NCBI RefSeq assembly: GCF_000002515.2
Contig: NC_006041.1
Coordinates: 1,736,001 to 1,800,000 of the forward strand
Source: Kluyveromyces lactis
Taxonomy: Eukaryota > Ascomycota > Saccharomycetes > Saccharomycetales > Saccharomycetaceae
Length of the DNA: 64,000 nt
Direction of reading: 5' to 3'
Below the pieces are notes generated by a model, which had not been told where the DNA came from, did no database searches, and saw nothing but the letters and a program-made list of their open reading frames with translations. This document shows positions 10,501 through 19,930 of this stretch, in pieces. The stretch's first letter is position 1. The number at the start of each line of letters is the position of its first letter. Made by a program: the position numbers and the translations under genes.

Positions 10501-13500
10501 CAAGCAAGTCGCATCTGCGAGGTTCGGTGTAACATCATTCTATTTATCAGATGCTGACGAAATTCAAATTAAGATAGCTCAAGGTGCTAAGCCAGGTGAA
10601 GGTGGTGAATTACCTGCTCACAAGGTTTCCAAAGAAATTGCCAAAACTAGACATTCTACGCCTTATGTGGGTTTGATTTCTCCACCTCCTCACCATGACA
10701 TTTATTCCATAGAAGATTTGAAGCAGTTAATCTATGATTTGAAGTGCTCTAATCCAAGAGCAGGCATCTCAGTTAAATTAGTCTCTGAAGTCGGTGTTGG
10801 TATTGTGGCCTCTGGTGTCGCTAAAGCCAAAGCTGATCATATTTTAGTATCTGGTCATGATGGTGGTACAGGTGCATCCAGATGGACCGGTATCAAGTAT
10901 GCTGGTTTACCATGGGAACTTGGTTTAGCTGAAACACACCAAACATTAGTTTTGAATGATTTGAGAGGAAACGTCGTTGTTCAAACTGATGGTCAATTGA
11001 GAACAGGATTCGATATTGCTGTTGCAATTTTATTAGGTGCCGAATCTTTCACTTTGGCGACCGTTCCTTTGATTGCTATGGGCTGTATTATGTTGAGAAA
11101 ATGTCATTTGAACGCATGTGCAGTTGGTATTGCCACTCAAGACCCCGTTTTGAGAGACAAATTCAAAGGTCAACCTGAACATGTCATCAACTTCTTCTAT
11201 TATTTGATCCAAGATTTGAGAAGGATAATGGCAAAGTTGGGCTTCAGAACTGTTGACGAAATGGTGGGACACTCTGAGAAGTTGAGAAAAAGAGACAACG
11301 TCAAGACCAAAGCGTTGAATATTGACTTATCTCCAATCTTGACTCCTGCCCACTTGATCAGACCAGGAGTTGCAACAAAGTTTACCAAAAAGCAGGATCA
11401 CAAGTTACACACTAGACTCGACAATAAGTTAATCGACGAAGCTGAAATTACTCTAGATAAGGGTTTGCCAGTTACCATTGATGCCAACATCATCAACACT
11501 GATCGTGCTTTGGGGTCAACACTGTCATACAGAGTCTCTAAAAGGTTCGGTGAAAATGGTCTACCTCAGGATACGGTGGTGGTTAATATATCTGGTTCAG
11601 CTGGTCAGTCATTCGGTGCATTCCTAACTGCTGGTTTGACCTTCATTTTAGATGGTGATGCCAACGATTATGTAGGAAAGGGTTTGTCTGGTGGTAGATT
11701 AGTCATCAGACCACCAAAGGACTCCAGATTTAAGTCTGATGAGAATGTTATCGTCGGTAATACCTGTTTCTACGGTGCAACGTCTGGTTATGCATTCATT
11801 TCTGGTTGTGCTGGTGAACGTTTTGCCGTTCGTAACTCTGGTGCTACTGTTGTTGTGGAGAGAATCAAAGGTAACAATGCCTTTGAATATATGACTGGTG
11901 GTAGGGCTGTTGTTCTTTCTCAAATGGAATCTCTTAACGCTTTCTCTGGTGCAACTGGTGGTATTGCTTATTGTTTGACATCAGATTATGATGATTTCGT
12001 TGGTAAAATCAATCATGACACCGTTGAAATGCAAAGTTTAGTTGATCCTGTTGAAATAGCGTTTGTGAAGAACTTGATCCAAGAACATTACAACTATACC
12101 AAATCTGATCTTGCTAAAAAGATTCTGAATAAATTTAATCATTACTTGAATAATTTCGTAAAGGTTATACCTACGGACTACAAGAAGGTTCTTGAGAATG
12201 AAGCAAAGGAAAAGGTTAAAGCGGAGAAACAATCTACTGCTGATTTCTTGAAGAAGTTCAACAGCTCAACGGATTCCGCTGTTGATGCAACTAACGGAGA
12301 AGTCGATCTGCTCAGATCATCTGTATCTCATAAATCGACTTTGGCTGAACCTAAGGTACTTGATCTTGAGGATGCCGTACAGGATACTAATAATTTGAAA
12401 AAAGCCGAGGAAAAGTTGGAGAAAATTCGTGGTTTCATGAAGTATAAAATGAAACACGAAAAGTACAGATCTCCCGCGGCAAGAACTAAAGACTGGAAAG
12501 AGCTTTCTAATGCAATCACAAAGAAGGACGCTAGACAACAGACTGCTAGATGTATGGACTGTGGTGTTCCATTCTGTACATCAGATACGGGATGTCCAAT
12601 TTCCAATATTATCCCAAAATTCAATGAGCTTGTGTTCAAAAACCAATGGAAATTAGCATTGGACAAACTATTGGAAACTAACAATTTCCCTGAATTTACT
12701 GGTAGAGTTTGTCCCGCTCCATGTCAAGGTTCTTGTACCTTGGCTATCATTGACGATCCAGTCGGCATCAAGTCTGTTGAAAGATTGATTATCGATAACG
12801 CTTTCAAAGAAGGATGGATTAAACCTTGTCCACCTGAAGTCAGAACAGGTAAGATTGTTGCCGTTATCGGCTCTGGCCCTGCAGGTATGGCTTGCGCAGA
12901 CCAATTGAACAGAGCTGGTCATTCAGTAGTTGTTTACGAGAGGGCTGATCGTTGCGGTGGTTTGTTGATGTACGGTATTCCAAATATGAAATTGGACAAG
13001 TCAATTGTTCAAAGACGTTTGGATCTATTAGCAGCCGAAGGTGTTCAATTCATCACAAACACTGAGGTTGGTAAAGATATCTCCGTTGAGGAATTGAAAT
13101 CTAAGTTCGATGCTATTGTTTACACCGTTGGCTCGACCATTCCTAGAGACTTGAGAATTCCTGGTCGTGAATTGAAAAACATCGACTTTGCAATGACTTT
13201 GCTAAAGAGCAACACGCAAGCTTTATTAGACAGAGACTTAGAAACAATTAAGAAACAAATCAAGGGGAAGAAAGTTATTGTTATTGGTGGTGGTGATACC
13301 GGTAATGATTGTTTAGGTACTTCTGTCAGACATGGCGCTGCGTCAGTTCTAAACTTTGAGTTGTTACCACAACCACCTAACGAACGTTCTAAGGACAATC
13401 CTTGGCCTCAATGGCCACGTATCATGAGAATTGATTACGGGCATGCGGAAGTGAAAGAACATTACGGAAGAGATCCTCGTGAGTACTGCATCTTATCCAA

Positions 13501-13933
13501 GGAGTTTATTGGAAATGAAAATGGTGAAGTGAAAGCCATTAAAACCGTTCGTGTCGAATGGAAGAAATCTCAATCTGGTGTTTGGCAAATGGTAGATGTA
13601 CCAGGTTCTGAACAAATATTTGAAGCTGACATCGTTCTATTATCCATGGGTTTCGTCGGCCCTGAAGTAATCGAAGACCCTACCTTTGTCAAATCCAAAA
13701 GAGGTACCATCACTACGTTGTCAGATTCCTCGTACTCTGTTGACGGAGACAAGGTATTTGCAGCAGGTGACTGTAGGAGAGGTCAATCTCTAATCGTGTG
13801 GGCTATCCAAGAGGGAAGAAAGTGTGCTACAGCCATTGACACATTCTTGATGGGGTCCACAAACTTACCTGGAAATGGTGGTATTGTCAAACGTGACTAC
13901 AAACTCTTGGAAGAACTAGCCTCCACAATTTAA
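7508..13933 (+). CDS. GLT1: NADH-dependent glutamate synthase (GOGAT)
   Basis: Makes two glutamates from glutamine and 2-oxoglutarate using NADH, completing the GS-GOGAT ammonium-assimilation route. The open frame extends three codons upstream to a TTG at 7499, but the first ATG is at 7508 and gives 2141 residues, close to yeast Glt1 (2145). A short propeptide precedes the catalytic Cys55 (DACGVGF) of the type-2 amidotransferase domain. The 3Fe-4S cysteines are C1193, C1199 and C1204. The C-terminal beta-subunit-like part carries iron-sulphur cysteines C1682, C1685, C1690 and C1696, an FAD loop GSGPAG at 1788-1793, and a nucleotide loop GGGDTG at 1927-1932. All key residues are present. It is divergent from UGA3 and convergent with PAR32. 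Confidence 0.98.
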   Translation: MISSGKYDPLEESYDGGCSLDERPLSKKAHVYKSWANVIPDKQGLYDPEFEKDACGVGFVANIKGVSSHKIVSDARFLLCNMTHRGAVSSDGNGDGAGILTGIPHEFMQREFKLDVGIDIPDQSQYAVGNVFFKKDSPEALVNSKRTFEQLADSLDLKVLGWRVVPHDSSILGAVALSREPEILQPLVVLKELFSESSSSSSISKDEFQSTCETKFKTSLYILRKQASTSIGLQNWFYVCSLDNKTIVYKGQLTPSQVYNYYHDLTNAHFKSHMALVHSRFSTNTFPSWDRAQPLRWLAHNGEINTLRGNKNWMRAREGVMASEVFGEQLDKLYPIVEEGGSDSAALDNVLELLMMNGVLSLPEAIILMVPEAYHKDMDSDLKAWFDWASCLMEPWDGPALLTFTDGRFTGATLDRNGLRPCRYYITSDDRVICGSEVGVIPVENSLVIQKGKLKPGDMLLVDTESGEMVDTKQLKHKFAKRKDFKSWLSKVIKVEDVLEKTSKFLPPSFISDYNLKAQTDPRLLALGYTYEQVSMILVPMALGGKEALGSMGNDAPLACLNEDPVLLYDYFRELFAQVTNPPIDPIREANVMSLECFVGPQGNLLEMHPSQCDRLVLKSPILHWDEFEALKNIEKAHPTWSTSNIDITFPKEEGLLGYTATIDRITQEASDAIDQGKKILFISDRLLSADRVSISSLIAIGAIHHHLVRNKQRSQVALILETGEAREVHHFCVLLGYGCDGIFPYLAMETLVRMNHEGLVRNVNNDDSSIDDKTLLDNYKHAVDGGIFKVMSKMGISTLASYKGAQIFEALGIDNSVVDLCFAGTASRIKGVTFEYLAQDSFSMHERGFPSRLTIQKSVNLPESGEYHWRDGGYKHINDPTAIAALQDSVRNKNEDAWEMYVKKEMEAIKDCTLRGLLELDYSDSESIPLEQVEPWTEIARRFATGAMSYGSISMEAHSTLAVAMNRLGAKSNCGEGGEDPERSIVNSNGDTMRSAIKQVASARFGVTSFYLSDADEIQIKIAQGAKPGEGGELPAHKVSKEIAKTRHSTPYVGLISPPPHHDIYSIEDLKQLIYDLKCSNPRAGISVKLVSEVGVGIVASGVAKAKADHILVSGHDGGTGASRWTGIKYAGLPWELGLAETHQTLVLNDLRGNVVVQTDGQLRTGFDIAVAILLGAESFTLATVPLIAMGCIMLRKCHLNACAVGIATQDPVLRDKFKGQPEHVINFFYYLIQDLRRIMAKLGFRTVDEMVGHSEKLRKRDNVKTKALNIDLSPILTPAHLIRPGVATKFTKKQDHKLHTRLDNKLIDEAEITLDKGLPVTIDANIINTDRALGSTLSYRVSKRFGENGLPQDTVVVNISGSAGQSFGAFLTAGLTFILDGDANDYVGKGLSGGRLVIRPPKDSRFKSDENVIVGNTCFYGATSGYAFISGCAGERFAVRNSGATVVVERIKGNNAFEYMTGGRAVVLSQMESLNAFSGATGGIAYCLTSDYDDFVGKINHDTVEMQSLVDPVEIAFVKNLIQEHYNYTKSDLAKKILNKFNHYLNNFVKVIPTDYKKVLENEAKEKVKAEKQSTADFLKKFNSSTDSAVDATNGEVDLLRSSVSHKSTLAEPKVLDLEDAVQDTNNLKKAEEKLEKIRGFMKYKMKHEKYRSPAARTKDWKELSNAITKKDARQQTARCMDCGVPFCTSDTGCPISNIIPKFNELVFKNQWKLALDKLLETNNFPEFTGRVCPAPCQGSCTLAIIDDPVGIKSVERLIIDNAFKEGWIKPCPPEVRTGKIVAVIGSGPAGMACADQLNRAGHSVVVYERADRCGGLLMYGIPNMKLDKSIVQRRLDLLAAEGVQFITNTEVGKDISVEELKSKFDAIVYTVGSTIPRDLRIPGRELKNIDFAMTLLKSNTQALLDRDLETIKKQIKGKKVIVIGGGDTGNDCLGTSVRHGAASVLNFELLPQPPNERSKDNPWPQWPRIMRIDYGHAEVKEHYGRDPREYCILSKEFIGNENGEVKAIKTVRVEWKKSQSGVWQMVDVPGSEQIFEADIVLLSMGFVGPEVIEDPTFVKSKRGTITTLSDSSYSVDGDKVFAAGDCRRGQSLIVWAIQEGRKCATAIDTFLMGSTNLPGNGGIVKRDYKLLEELASTI

Positions 13934-14309
13934 ACTATTTATTATTTTTAATACGAGTATGTACGACTAGTAAAGAAACAATTATTTATTAATTTTCTTT
14001 ATATGAATGAGATTTGATTGAGAGATAAAAATCAATATTATGAATTACTTATATATTAAAAATGCCTTATTAAATAGAGGGAAGAAAGGCTATGCAGTAT
14101 TATATGTACAATTACATCTGTTTCAAGTTGTCAGGGTCTGTGTCCCAATGTTCATGAAGACAGAAGAAGTATCTTTTGATTACTTTTTAAAGTTCATTTC
14201 GTTACGTTAATAAAAAAGGAGAAGGGAAGAAGAAGGAGGACTATATAGTCTCATTATGCAAGTGTGAGGGATGAAAAGATAGGAAGGAGAAGAGCTGATC
14301 GGTGGCGAT
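13934..14309. other. Convergent GLT1/PAR32 3' region
   Basis: Sequence between two convergent stop codons. It is AT-rich near GLT1 and purine-rich (GGAGAAGGGAAG-like) near PAR32. No gene, tRNA or repeat is seen. Confidence 0.4.
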
Positions 14310-14777
14310 TCACTTGAAAAGACTCTTCAATTTGGAGAAGAACCCACTCTTTGATGATTTTTCGTCCACGTGACTCGATCCGTTGTCTCCAGTGGAGGAA
14401 TTCTTAGAGCCCTTCTCATCCCTTTTCTTTCTTGACGATTTAGGGCTTAGTATGTTCCCAGCACCACCTCTACCGATCGATATGGTCTTTGGAGGTTCCG
14501 AGAAGCGTCTCGACTTGATCTTTTTGATGGTTCCTGTATTGTTTGAAGAAGTCACGTCTATCACGTCGTCATCGTCAACATCCTGTGCGGTGCGTGTCAT
14601 AACCGGGTCCACATTCCTCCTCATATTACCAGCACCACCGCGACCCGTAGAGTAAATTGGCGATAGTATATTGGGGGTCTGGGAACCCTGTGTCACAACC
14701 TTCGGTGAAGGTTTCTCGTTCGACGTTATCATGTTTCCTGCGCCTCCTCTTCCAGTACTTACTCTATATTCACCCAT
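14310..14777 (-). CDS. PAR32: Par32/DUF3602 family protein, regulator of ammonium transporters
   Basis: In S. cerevisiae Par32 (Amu1) acts downstream of TORC1 and binds and inhibits the ammonium transporters Mep1 and Mep3. The 155-residue product carries three copies of the family signature GRGGAGN, at residues 9-15, 45-51 and 102-108, each preceded by STG or SIG. The rest is Ser/Lys-rich and probably disordered. It ends in a basic, amphipathic segment (GFFSKLKSLFK, residues 145-155). It is about half the length of yeast Par32 (295). The position next to GLT1 matches S. cerevisiae YDL173W/YDL171C. A GATAAG site about 226 bases upstream of the start (15003-15008) fits nitrogen-catabolite control. 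Confidence 0.88.
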   Translation of the reverse strand: MGEYRVSTGRGGAGNMITSNEKPSPKVVTQGSQTPNILSPIYSTGRGGAGNMRRNVDPVMTRTAQDVDDDDVIDVTSSNNTGTIKKIKSRRFSEPPKTISIGRGGAGNILSPKSSRKKRDEKGSKNSSTGDNGSSHVDEKSSKSGFFSKLKSLFK

Positions 14778-15470
14778 GCCGATATATTGAATAATCTCCC
14801 AAAGATACTTTCTTTATTATTGCGTTGCCAAACAACTATTCCAGATTAGGTCCACTTGTCACGAGCCTATATCACAATGGTTAGATTGGACCAACAACTA
14901 TTAAATGGATGCACATTTTATGTTTTCAATACTGACATGTATATATAAAAAAGGTTCGGATCGAGAGTTGATCATTAATTGTGTGTTGGTCAAGGAATCG
15001 ATGATAAGGGACCGAAGGTCGTATGGGATGATGAGGAGCCTGGTGCATGAGTGACGCCAGAAAAAGTAACTATTTAATTTTGAGAAATAGGTATCAAAAA
15101 TAAATTAATTTTGGAGCGTCATAATGGGCAGAACAGGATATGAATACGTCAATTGGGTACCATTAAAAGGGAAGTGATCATTAACATGTTATATGGTGCC
15201 AGTGGAACTCTGGATAGACAAAAAATCGTGGTCTATAGCAGGGTATTTTCGTTCTACATGCAATATGATGGTTTGACGTAGCAGTCTTTGCGGCAGAAGG
15301 GAGGGACGGAGGAAGGAAGACCACTGCCCCGGGTAACAGCTCCCAAAAGACCCAAAAATCGAAATTTAATGCCACCCATAAGCATCTTGACAAGAATTTG
15401 TAACGAGGACAATCAATAAACACTTGCTTTCAGCAGCTCTACCCTAACCGAGATCAATTATCAATCAACA
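14778..15470. promoter_or_regulatory. Divergent PAR32-HCR1 promoter region
   Basis: Upstream sequence of two divergent genes. A Reb1-type site CGGGTAA lies at 15330-15336, 135 bases before the HCR1 start. A GATAAG motif lies at 15003-15008 on the PAR32 side. The open frame on the minus strand near 15181-15423 has no recognisable homology and covers the HCR1 promoter, so it is not called. Confidence 0.5.
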
Positions 15471-16304
15471 ATGTCCTGGGACGACGAAGATTTTGCAGTG
15501 CCAAGTGGCTCCAAAGAGAAGCCAGTGTTGAATTCATGGGATGATGAGTTCGCTGAAAACGACGATGAGCCGGTACTAGAGTCCTGGGAGGACGAGGAGA
15601 CTGCTAAACCTAAGCCTAAGGCAGCAGCAGCAGCTGCAGCCAAGGCTCCAAAGAAAGCCTCTCCATCACCAGCTGCTACACCAGCTGCTACAAAGAACAC
15701 CATGCTCGATATCGATACTCTTGACGACAAGACCCGTAAAGAACTATTGAGAAAGGCTGAACTGGAATCTGATTTGAACAACGCTGCAGACCTTTTCGGC
15801 GGTCTTGGCGTCGCAGAAGAACATCCAAGAGCCCGCGCCGAACGTGAAAGAGAACAGCTTGCAGCTGTCGCCCAACCTGCTGCGTTGACCAAGGATACCC
15901 CAATCCAATCGCACCCATTGTTCTCGGATTTGGAAACCAAAAAAGATTACCAAGAATTAAGGAAAGCGTTGGCTACCGCAATCACCTCGACAAGCAACAA
16001 ATCCTTGTTGAACTACTCTGGTGGACTAGCCATCGACTTGATCAGAGACATTTCCAAACCAATGACCGTCGAAAACATCAGACAAACCATTGCGACATTG
16101 AACGTATTGATGAAGGATAAAGAAAGAGAAGAAAGACAAGCTCGTTTGGCCAAAGTCAAGGGAGGCACCGCCACAGGCGGTGCCGGTAAGAAGAAGGCCA
16201 AGGCTACTAGGGCTAACCTCGGCGGTGCCTTCAAGAAGGATAACGATTTCGACCTAGGTGGTAACGATAACTTTGACGATTTCGGAGAAGACGATTTCAT
16301 GTAA
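15471..16304 (+). CDS. HCR1: Translation initiation factor eIF3j (Hcr1)
   Basis: Loosely bound eIF3 subunit that promotes 40S binding, start-codon selection, ribosome recycling and 20S pre-rRNA processing. The product is 277 residues (yeast Hcr1, 265). Its acidic N-terminus has three Trp-acidic motifs at W3, W23 and W39 (WDDED, WDDEF, WEDEE). These are typical of eIF3j, in which the N-terminal acidic motif contacts eIF3b. An alanine run (residues 51-57) and Ala/Pro/Lys-rich linker follow, then the conserved helical core. A Lys/Gly-rich stretch and an acidic tail ending FGEDDFM complete the protein. In S. cerevisiae HCR1 (YLR192C) adjoins UPS1; here the YDL-type genes UGA3, GLT1 and PAR32 lie between them. 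Confidence 0.95.
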   Translation: MSWDDEDFAVPSGSKEKPVLNSWDDEFAENDDEPVLESWEDEETAKPKPKAAAAAAAKAPKKASPSPAATPAATKNTMLDIDTLDDKTRKELLRKAELESDLNNAADLFGGLGVAEEHPRARAEREREQLAAVAQPAALTKDTPIQSHPLFSDLETKKDYQELRKALATAITSTSNKSLLNYSGGLAIDLIRDISKPMTVENIRQTIATLNVLMKDKEREERQARLAKVKGGTATGGAGKKKAKATRANLGGAFKKDNDFDLGGNDNFDDFGEDDFM

Positions 16305-16866
16305 TAGAAAAAAAAAACAGATCTCATCACATATCATCATCACATATCATATATAGAACGTAAACAATTGAACTGTTAATATTGCCCAAGTCTTGTTCGC
16401 TAGCCCGGTCGCTCTTTCTCTCTCTCATCTACCGAATCTGAGAGCGCTCTTGACTCTCCACTGGCCCAGTGCTGCCTCAAACCAGTACAACAAGATCCGA
16501 TCCACGCTACATCCCACGCTACGAAGTGAAAAATCATCATGGAAATCCGGCAACAAAGAAAAGCCAGAGAAGACCAGAGGAGAGCAAGCCGGATATGTAT
16601 CAAAACAAGGGTGGATGAACCAAGTCGTGGAGTCGACGGTATATGATTGTTCCTATTCCGCGTTTGAACTGTTTTTTTTTTTCTCAGCTATGAACTTGTA
16701 CTTATATATATATATATATATATATGTATAATCGAACGCCGTCTGTATTCCGCATATCAATATACTATATAATAAGGTAACAACTTGGTAGAGAAACTTG
16801 GTAACTTAGCAGCTGTTTTGTGTACTTGTTATCGCAAAGTGCAAGAAAGACCAGAAACGCAACTCA
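16305..16866. promoter_or_regulatory. HCR1 3' region and DLD1 promoter
   Basis: No gene is supported. The stretch contains a poly-A run just after the HCR1 stop, a CT-rich segment near 16395-16430 and a TA dinucleotide repeat at 16703-16725. The open frame at 16393-16731 is made largely of this simple sequence and is not called. Confidence 0.4.
16703..16725. repeat. (TA)n microsatellite
   Basis: Eleven consecutive TA units plus a final T, about 140 bases upstream of DLD1. Probably length-variable; it may also serve as a TATA-like promoter element. Confidence 0.85.
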
Positions 16867-18597
16867 ATGTTCAGGTTTGTTGGAAGATCCGGTTTTGCTT
16901 TGCGTGGTTCGCTGCAACTACGTAAGGACGTTCTGCGTTCTAGGACCACTGCCGTTGCAAAAAGACATTATTCGTCTTCTAACGGTAATAACGGCGGTGG
17001 ATTTTCGTCCGCCATTTTAAGCGTTCTTGGTGGTTCTTTAATTGGTGGTGGGTTTGTTGCATATGCTCTAGGCTCTCAGTTCGAGAAGGAAAAGTCCGTG
17101 AGTGATTTGTCCATTGCTAGATTGGAAGACCTTGATTCTCCCGAGTACTGTGATAAGGAAACTTTTGCTAAAGCTCTTGTTGAATTGAAAGATGTCTTAG
17201 AAAACGATCCTGAAAACTTCACTGTGGCTAAGGACGATTTGGATGCTCATTCGGATACCTATTTCAACTCTCATCATGCTGAAGCTAATCAAAGACCAGA
17301 AATTGTTTTGTATCCACGCAACACAGAAGATGTTTCCAAATTATTGAAAATCTGTCACAAATACTCTATCCCAGTGATCCCATTTTCAGGTGGTACCTCT
17401 TTGGAAGGGCATTTCCTACCAACTAGACCAGGGTCTTGTGTCGTCTTGGATATTTCAAAATATTTGAATAAGATTATTCAATTGAATAAAGAGGATTTGG
17501 ATGTTGTGGTACAAGGTGGTGTTCCATGGGAAGAATTGAACGAATATTTGAACGATCATGGTTTGTTGTTCGGTTGTGACCCTGGTCCAGGTGCTCAAAT
17601 CGCCGGTTGCATTGCTAATTCTTGTTCTGGTACCAACGCTTATCGTTATGGTACCATGAAGGAAAACGTTGTTAATATTACTATGTGTATGGCTGATGGT
17701 ACTATTGTTAAGACCAAGAGAAGACCTAGAAAATCGTCTGCTGGTTACAATTTGAACGGGTTAATTATTGGTAGTGAAGGTACTTTGGGTATCGTTACTG
17801 AAGCTACTATTAAATGTCATGTTAGATCTACTTTTGAAACTGTCGCTGTCGTTCCGTTCCCAACTGTCAGTGATGCTGCATCTTGTTCCTCTCATTTGAT
17901 TCAAGCCGGTATTCAATTGAATGCTATGGAATTGTTGGATGATAACATGATGAAAATCATCAACCAAAGTGGTGCTACTTCAAAGGATAACTGGGTCGAA
18001 TCTCCAACTTTGTTCTTCAAGATTGGTGGTAGATCTGAACAGATTATTCAAGAAGTCATTAAAGAAGTGGAAAAAATTGCTTCTCAACACAACAATACCA
18101 AATTTGAATTTGCTACTGATGAAGATTCCAAGCTAGAACTATGGGAAGCTAGAAAAGTTGCTCTTTGGTCAACCATTGATACCGGCAGAAAGACCAACCC
18201 AGATGCCAACATTTGGACAACCGATGTTGCTGTTCCAATCTCGAAATTCGCAGATGTTATTAATGCTACCAAGGAAGAAATGAACGCATCTGGTTTATTA
18301 ACCTCTTTGGTTGGTCATGCTGGTGATGGTAACTTCCATGCATTCATCATCTACAACACTGAACAAAGAAAAACAGCTGAAACTATTGTTGAAAATATGG
18401 TCAAGAGAGCCATTGATGCTGAAGGTACTTGTACCGGTGAACACGGTGTCGGTATCGGTAAGAGAGACTACTTGTTGGAAGAAGTTGGTGAAGACACTGT
18501 TGCAGTTATGAGAAAGTTGAAGCTCGCTTTGGATCCTAAGAGAATCTTGAATCCAGATAAGATCTTCAAGATTGATCCAAACGATCATCAACATTAA
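16867..18597 (+). CDS. DLD1: Mitochondrial D-lactate dehydrogenase (cytochrome)
   Basis: FAD enzyme of the mitochondrial inner membrane that oxidises D-lactate to pyruvate and passes electrons to cytochrome c. The 576-residue product starts with an Arg-rich presequence (residues 1-35) and one hydrophobic segment at about residues 49-69, the expected membrane anchor. The FAD-binding PCMH domain follows, with PVIPFSGGTSLEGH near residues 166-179. The C-terminal FAD-oxidase domain ends with the family motif CTGEHGVGIGKRDYL near residue 521. Length matches yeast Dld1 (587). It corresponds to S. cerevisiae YDL174C, which lies beside PAR32. No breaks are seen. Confidence 0.96.
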   Translation: MFRFVGRSGFALRGSLQLRKDVLRSRTTAVAKRHYSSSNGNNGGGFSSAILSVLGGSLIGGGFVAYALGSQFEKEKSVSDLSIARLEDLDSPEYCDKETFAKALVELKDVLENDPENFTVAKDDLDAHSDTYFNSHHAEANQRPEIVLYPRNTEDVSKLLKICHKYSIPVIPFSGGTSLEGHFLPTRPGSCVVLDISKYLNKIIQLNKEDLDVVVQGGVPWEELNEYLNDHGLLFGCDPGPGAQIAGCIANSCSGTNAYRYGTMKENVVNITMCMADGTIVKTKRRPRKSSAGYNLNGLIIGSEGTLGIVTEATIKCHVRSTFETVAVVPFPTVSDAASCSSHLIQAGIQLNAMELLDDNMMKIINQSGATSKDNWVESPTLFFKIGGRSEQIIQEVIKEVEKIASQHNNTKFEFATDEDSKLELWEARKVALWSTIDTGRKTNPDANIWTTDVAVPISKFADVINATKEEMNASGLLTSLVGHAGDGNFHAFIIYNTEQRKTAETIVENMVKRAIDAEGTCTGEHGVGIGKRDYLLEEVGEDTVAVMRKLKLALDPKRILNPDKIFKIDPNDHQH

Positions 18598-19930
18598 TCT
18601 GACCCTCGGTTCTATCATTAATGAATGAATGACGCTAATGAAAATGGTAATACTAACTAATGTTATACCAGATACGACGACGAACTCTTCCCTAAAAACA
18701 ACAAAAATAGACTATAAGGTAAATTCCCTGTAATTATTACGCTCAATCCATACAAACTGCCAGTCATTATTGTTAATCATATTCAAAATAAAACACCATA
18801 ACTTTGGTATTTAAGAGCAGCACTACTAGTCATCATTAACCTCACGTTCCTCTACATCAAAGGTGCAAATGGACTGTCTGATCAAAAACTGACGCAAGTC
18901 AGAAATTAGGTTCGGCAAGATTTATAGCCGCAATGTACTCATACGTAAGAAACTAGAAAACTCTATAAAGCCTAAAAAAACCTGAGATATAAACATTAAC
19001 CAAGTTAAGAACCAGCACATTTCTAATCATGTGACTAACGAGTTAGATGAGATCCGATTCATTGTTCACCATTCATTATATTATTCACTGAACTTTCTGC
19101 GGATTGTCTAAAACGACAACATAGTAACACAAATTCATTCTTACAAGTTTCATAGACTATTCCGATGGATAAGTTGACAACCGTCCTGAATGTCTTTCAA
19201 AGTGAGACTCTCCACCTTCTGCAGCAAAGTGATTGCTCTATTTCTGTTCTTTTTTCCTGCTCTGTATGTCTGTCTTTCTCAAACGCAAAATGTTGATAGC
19301 AAAAAAAAACGATACTACACGGTGTTTGACGACAGTTTGCTAATTGAAGATGCTAAGAAAATATACGCACATATACATGGCAGTATTCGTGGCAGTTAAT
19401 ATTCTCTGTGGGATTCAATCTGTACTGGTATTTGTGGGATAGGATCCCCAGACTCAGGGAGGGTTTGAATGTGTACTTGATATAGGTTATGTAATATTAT
19501 CAGCAATCGGATCATAATGATGAGACCCCGATGATTAAATGGATCGATGTCCTTGGGCATTTCATGGAGGTTCAAATTGCGTCAACTCATAATGCTGCTC
19601 AGAAAGAATCTGTCGAGTTCTATTAGGGATGGAATACGTATTTCTGCTACAAAAGCAAGTTACCATCTCTCCAGTACTATTGTCGATAGATATTGTACCA
19701 TTTAGTAGCAAACCTTAACATGTTGAAAAACAGATGATACAAATCCAGATATATGATACATACTAGTATGTATATATATATAGGGCATGGTCGAAAGAAT
19801 AATGCCTCTTCTAGGATTAGACACCTTTAAATACACCATTATCAAATTCAGATACGAATCAATCAAGCCCGTGATCGATTAACGCAACGAGAGAGCAACA
19901 CTACTATACCCACATATTCCTATTTTCAAA
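18598..19930. other. DLD1 to LEA-like gene interval
   Basis: This 1.3-kb interval holds one possible small ORF at 19190-19399 (separate entry) and otherwise no recognisable gene or tRNA. A TACTAAC sequence lies at about 18650, but no paired splice sites make sense around it. A TA-rich TATA-like run at 19771-19781 lies 150 bases upstream of the next gene. Confidence 0.4.
19190..19399 (+). CDS. Possible small single-pass or secreted protein, unrecognised
   Basis: ATG-initiated 69-residue frame that I do not recognise. A hydrophobic stretch with several Phe and Leu residues (IALFLFFFPALYVCL, about residues 15-29) follows a basic N-terminus, so a signal peptide or membrane anchor is plausible. 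The remainder is hydrophilic (KKKRYYTVFDDSLLIEDAKK). It lies alone in a 1.3-kb intergenic region on the same strand as its neighbours. No counterpart is known to me at this position in S. cerevisiae. It could equally be chance, so conservation in related species would be decisive. Confidence 0.25.
   Translation: MSFKVRLSTFCSKVIALFLFFFPALYVCLSQTQNVDSKKKRYYTVFDDSLLIEDAKKIYAHIHGSIRGS

Noticed and set aside
15461-15940. 159-codon frame antisense to HCR1
   Set aside because: Ser/Ala-rich product arises from the reverse complement of the acidic and alanine-rich HCR1 sequence.
16393-16731. 112-codon frame after HCR1
   Set aside because: Composed of CT-rich and TA-repeat simple sequence; not coding-like.
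18640-18670. TACTAAC branch-like sequence after DLD1
   Set aside because: No matching GTATGT upstream within a sensible distance outside the DLD1 coding region, and no exon to join.
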